Shown piece after piece: positions 6,626 to 7,532 of a DNA stretch of 7,532 bases. Positions within the stretch are counted from its first letter, which is position 1. The number at the start of each line of letters is the position of its first letter. The notes under the pieces are model-generated. The model made no database searches, was not told where the DNA came from, and saw only the letters and a program-made list of their open reading frames with translations. This stretch comes from Candidatus Helarchaeota archaeon (GTDB lineage: Archaea > Asgardarchaeota > Lokiarchaeia > Helarchaeales > HEL-GB-A), in NCBI GenBank assembly GCA_013375405.1, contig JABXJU010000210.1:1-7532 (forward strand). Direction: 5' to 3'. Made by a program: the position numbers and the translations under genes.

Positions 6626-6649
6626 AAAAAAAGAAAAAAAAAAAAAAAA
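6626..6649 (-). terminator. Long T-tract terminator of the TFB-like gene
   Basis: On the minus strand, 27 nt after the stop codon (6679-6677), there is an uninterrupted run of 16 T (6649-6634), then C, then 7 T (6632-6626). No stable hairpin precedes it. U-rich tracts alone terminate archaeal RNA polymerase, so this is a convincing intrinsic terminator. The exact run length may vary through sequencing error or slippage. Confidence 0.75.
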
Positions 6650-6676
6650 TAAGTTAAACCGTGATCAAAATAAACG

Positions 6677-7532
6677 TCAAGCATCCACTAAGGGAGGATC
6701 TTTTAAAGCAAAATTTCTATATACCTCAAAGTTGAGCAACTTGCCAACCTGAATATCCTCTTGACGCCAGTCAATTTCAAAATTCAGTGGCAAATTATTA
6801 ATCTTGAGAGTCATAACAAGGGGAGCTTTTCCCTCTCCTTTCACGACAAAATAATAGTAATCTACATTATCATGGGAATTAAACACTTCAGAGGCACTTC
6901 CGAGAATGATTTCGACACGTCCTATTGTCGCAACCCCTTCTTGAGGCTCTCCCTCGTGTTCTCCTGACAATCCTAATTTTTCCATGATTTTTATGAGTAA
7001 ATCAGAAGATTTAATCAAGCTGACAAATCCCTTTACTCGAAACCTATCAAAGATCTTCTTCCTTACTTGAACTTGAACTGTAGACATTCTTATCCCTAAT
7101 CTCTTGCAGATTGAATTGACGCTTACTTTATCCCTGCAAGAACAAAGGGCAGAAATAGAGCATACCAAACCAGTAACCACGTTGTCAGTCGTATTTTTAA
7201 TGCCGTCCCACAATTCATTCATTACCTTTTTTGCAAGGAAATAGTAAGGCATTTCTAAATTAAAGTGCTCGGTTATTTCAAAAATTCTTTGAGCGATATA
7301 ATATTGACGATTCCTATCAACATATTCAGGCAAGTATTGCTGAATTCGGAGCATGAAATCATTGAATTCCTTTCTCGTGAAGTCAGAAGCGCCGATTAAA
7401 TCATGCTGATTTACGGGGACGTTCCTAAACTTCAAGCAGAAATAAGTAATGATAGCAATTAATTTCTTCACGTTTCTATGCTTAGTTCCCGATCTCAACT
7501 TTGGTCGGATCTCAGTAAACTTTGAAAGAACC
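6677..7532 (-). CDS. TFB (TFIIB)-like cyclin-fold protein, 5' end outside the window
   Basis: A divergent relative of archaeal transcription factor B. The frame is open to the right edge, reading VLSKFTEIRPK before a TTG at 7498, so that TTG is probably internal and the true start lies outside. Numbered from the TTG, residues 1-58 align with the second half of cyclin repeat 1 (KKLIAIITYFCLKFRNVPVN in place of TFB's AAALYAACR helix). Residues 63-155 align with a full repeat 2 (FEITEHFNL, then NVVTGLVCSISALCS, then the helix-turn-helix KVSVNSICKRLGIRMSTVQV, then RKKIFDRF). Cys21, 113, 119, 121 and 131 are scattered and are not a zinc-ribbon pattern. Any N-terminal ribbon and B-finger would be off-window. 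Residues about 160-273 form a beta-rich tail not usual for TFB. It could be a paralogous initiation factor or a TFB-derived regulator. The alignment is by eye and conservation is low. Confidence 0.7.
   Translation of the reverse strand, partial: VLSKFTEIRPKLRSGTKHRNVKKLIAIITYFCLKFRNVPVNQHDLIGASDFTRKEFNDFMLRIQQYLPEYVDRNRQYYIAQRIFEITEHFNLEMPYYFLAKKVMNELWDGIKNTTDNVVTGLVCSISALCSCRDKVSVNSICKRLGIRMSTVQVQVRKKIFDRFRVKGFVSLIKSSDLLIKIMEKLGLSGEHEGEPQEGVATIGRVEIILGSASEVFNSHDNVDYYYFVVKGEGKAPLVMTLKINNLPLNFEIDWRQEDIQVGKLLNFEVYRNFALKDPPLVDA

Noticed and set aside
6565..6676. Possible small RNA or tRNA in the largest intergenic gap (112 bp).
   Set aside because: The gap is fully explained by a T-tract, a TATA box and a short palindrome. 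No cloverleaf or GC-rich stem is visible.
6761..6967. Plus-strand open frame of 68 codons antisense to the TFB-like gene.
   Set aside because: It is opposite a better supported gene and has no ribosome site or recognisable motif.
1..7532. CRISPR array, insertion sequence, attachment site or long direct repeats.
   Set aside because: No regularly spaced repeats, terminal inverted repeats, transposase motifs or tRNA-flanked duplications were seen on either strand.

Overview
The window looks archaeal, and most likely comes from a low-GC (by eye roughly 35-40%) Asgard-type archaeon such as a Lokiarchaeia relative. The evidence is a Hef/FANCM-family helicase, a TFB (TFIIB)-like cyclin-fold protein, an archaeal zinc-ribbon/winged-helix protein, archaeal TATA-like boxes and T-tract terminators, very tight gene packing, and a large secreted protein of prenyltransferase/squalene-cyclase-like repeats. 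'Archaeal' is well supported. 'Asgard' is an inference from the gene repertoire and is not proven.

Layout from right to left, which is the direction of transcription for all but one gene. (1) 6677-7532, minus strand: the 3' part of a divergent TFB-like gene that runs off the right edge. A long T-tract terminator follows its stop. (2) 3631-6564, minus strand: a 977-residue membrane-anchored extracytoplasmic protein made of two alpha/alpha-toroid-like repeat arrays plus beta-rich domains. It has a TATA-like box and a 14-bp perfect palindrome in its short leader. (3) 266-3589, minus strand: a three-gene overlapping cluster. It encodes a 204-residue helix-turn-helix-like protein of unknown function, a 720-residue Hef/FANCM-like superfamily 2 helicase, and a zinc-ribbon plus winged-helix protein of the DUF1922/DUF5817 type. 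(4) 26-262, plus strand: a 78-codon orphan gene that converges on the cluster with only 3 bp between the stop codons.

The most notable item is the helicase. Its motor is a textbook Hef motor. It is followed by a PIP-box-like peptide and then by a C-terminal segment that aligns by eye, almost without gaps, with the ERCC4/XPF nuclease domain of euryarchaeal Hef, but with the catalytic GDx(n)ERKx3D residues replaced and no helix-hairpin-helix tail. That gives a FANCM-like 'remodeller with a dead nuclease' architecture in an archaeon. It sits in a translationally coupled cluster with two putative nucleic-acid-binding proteins, which suggests a fork-repair module. The TFB-like protein and the toroid protein have separate transcription signals and no evident functional link to the helicase cluster.
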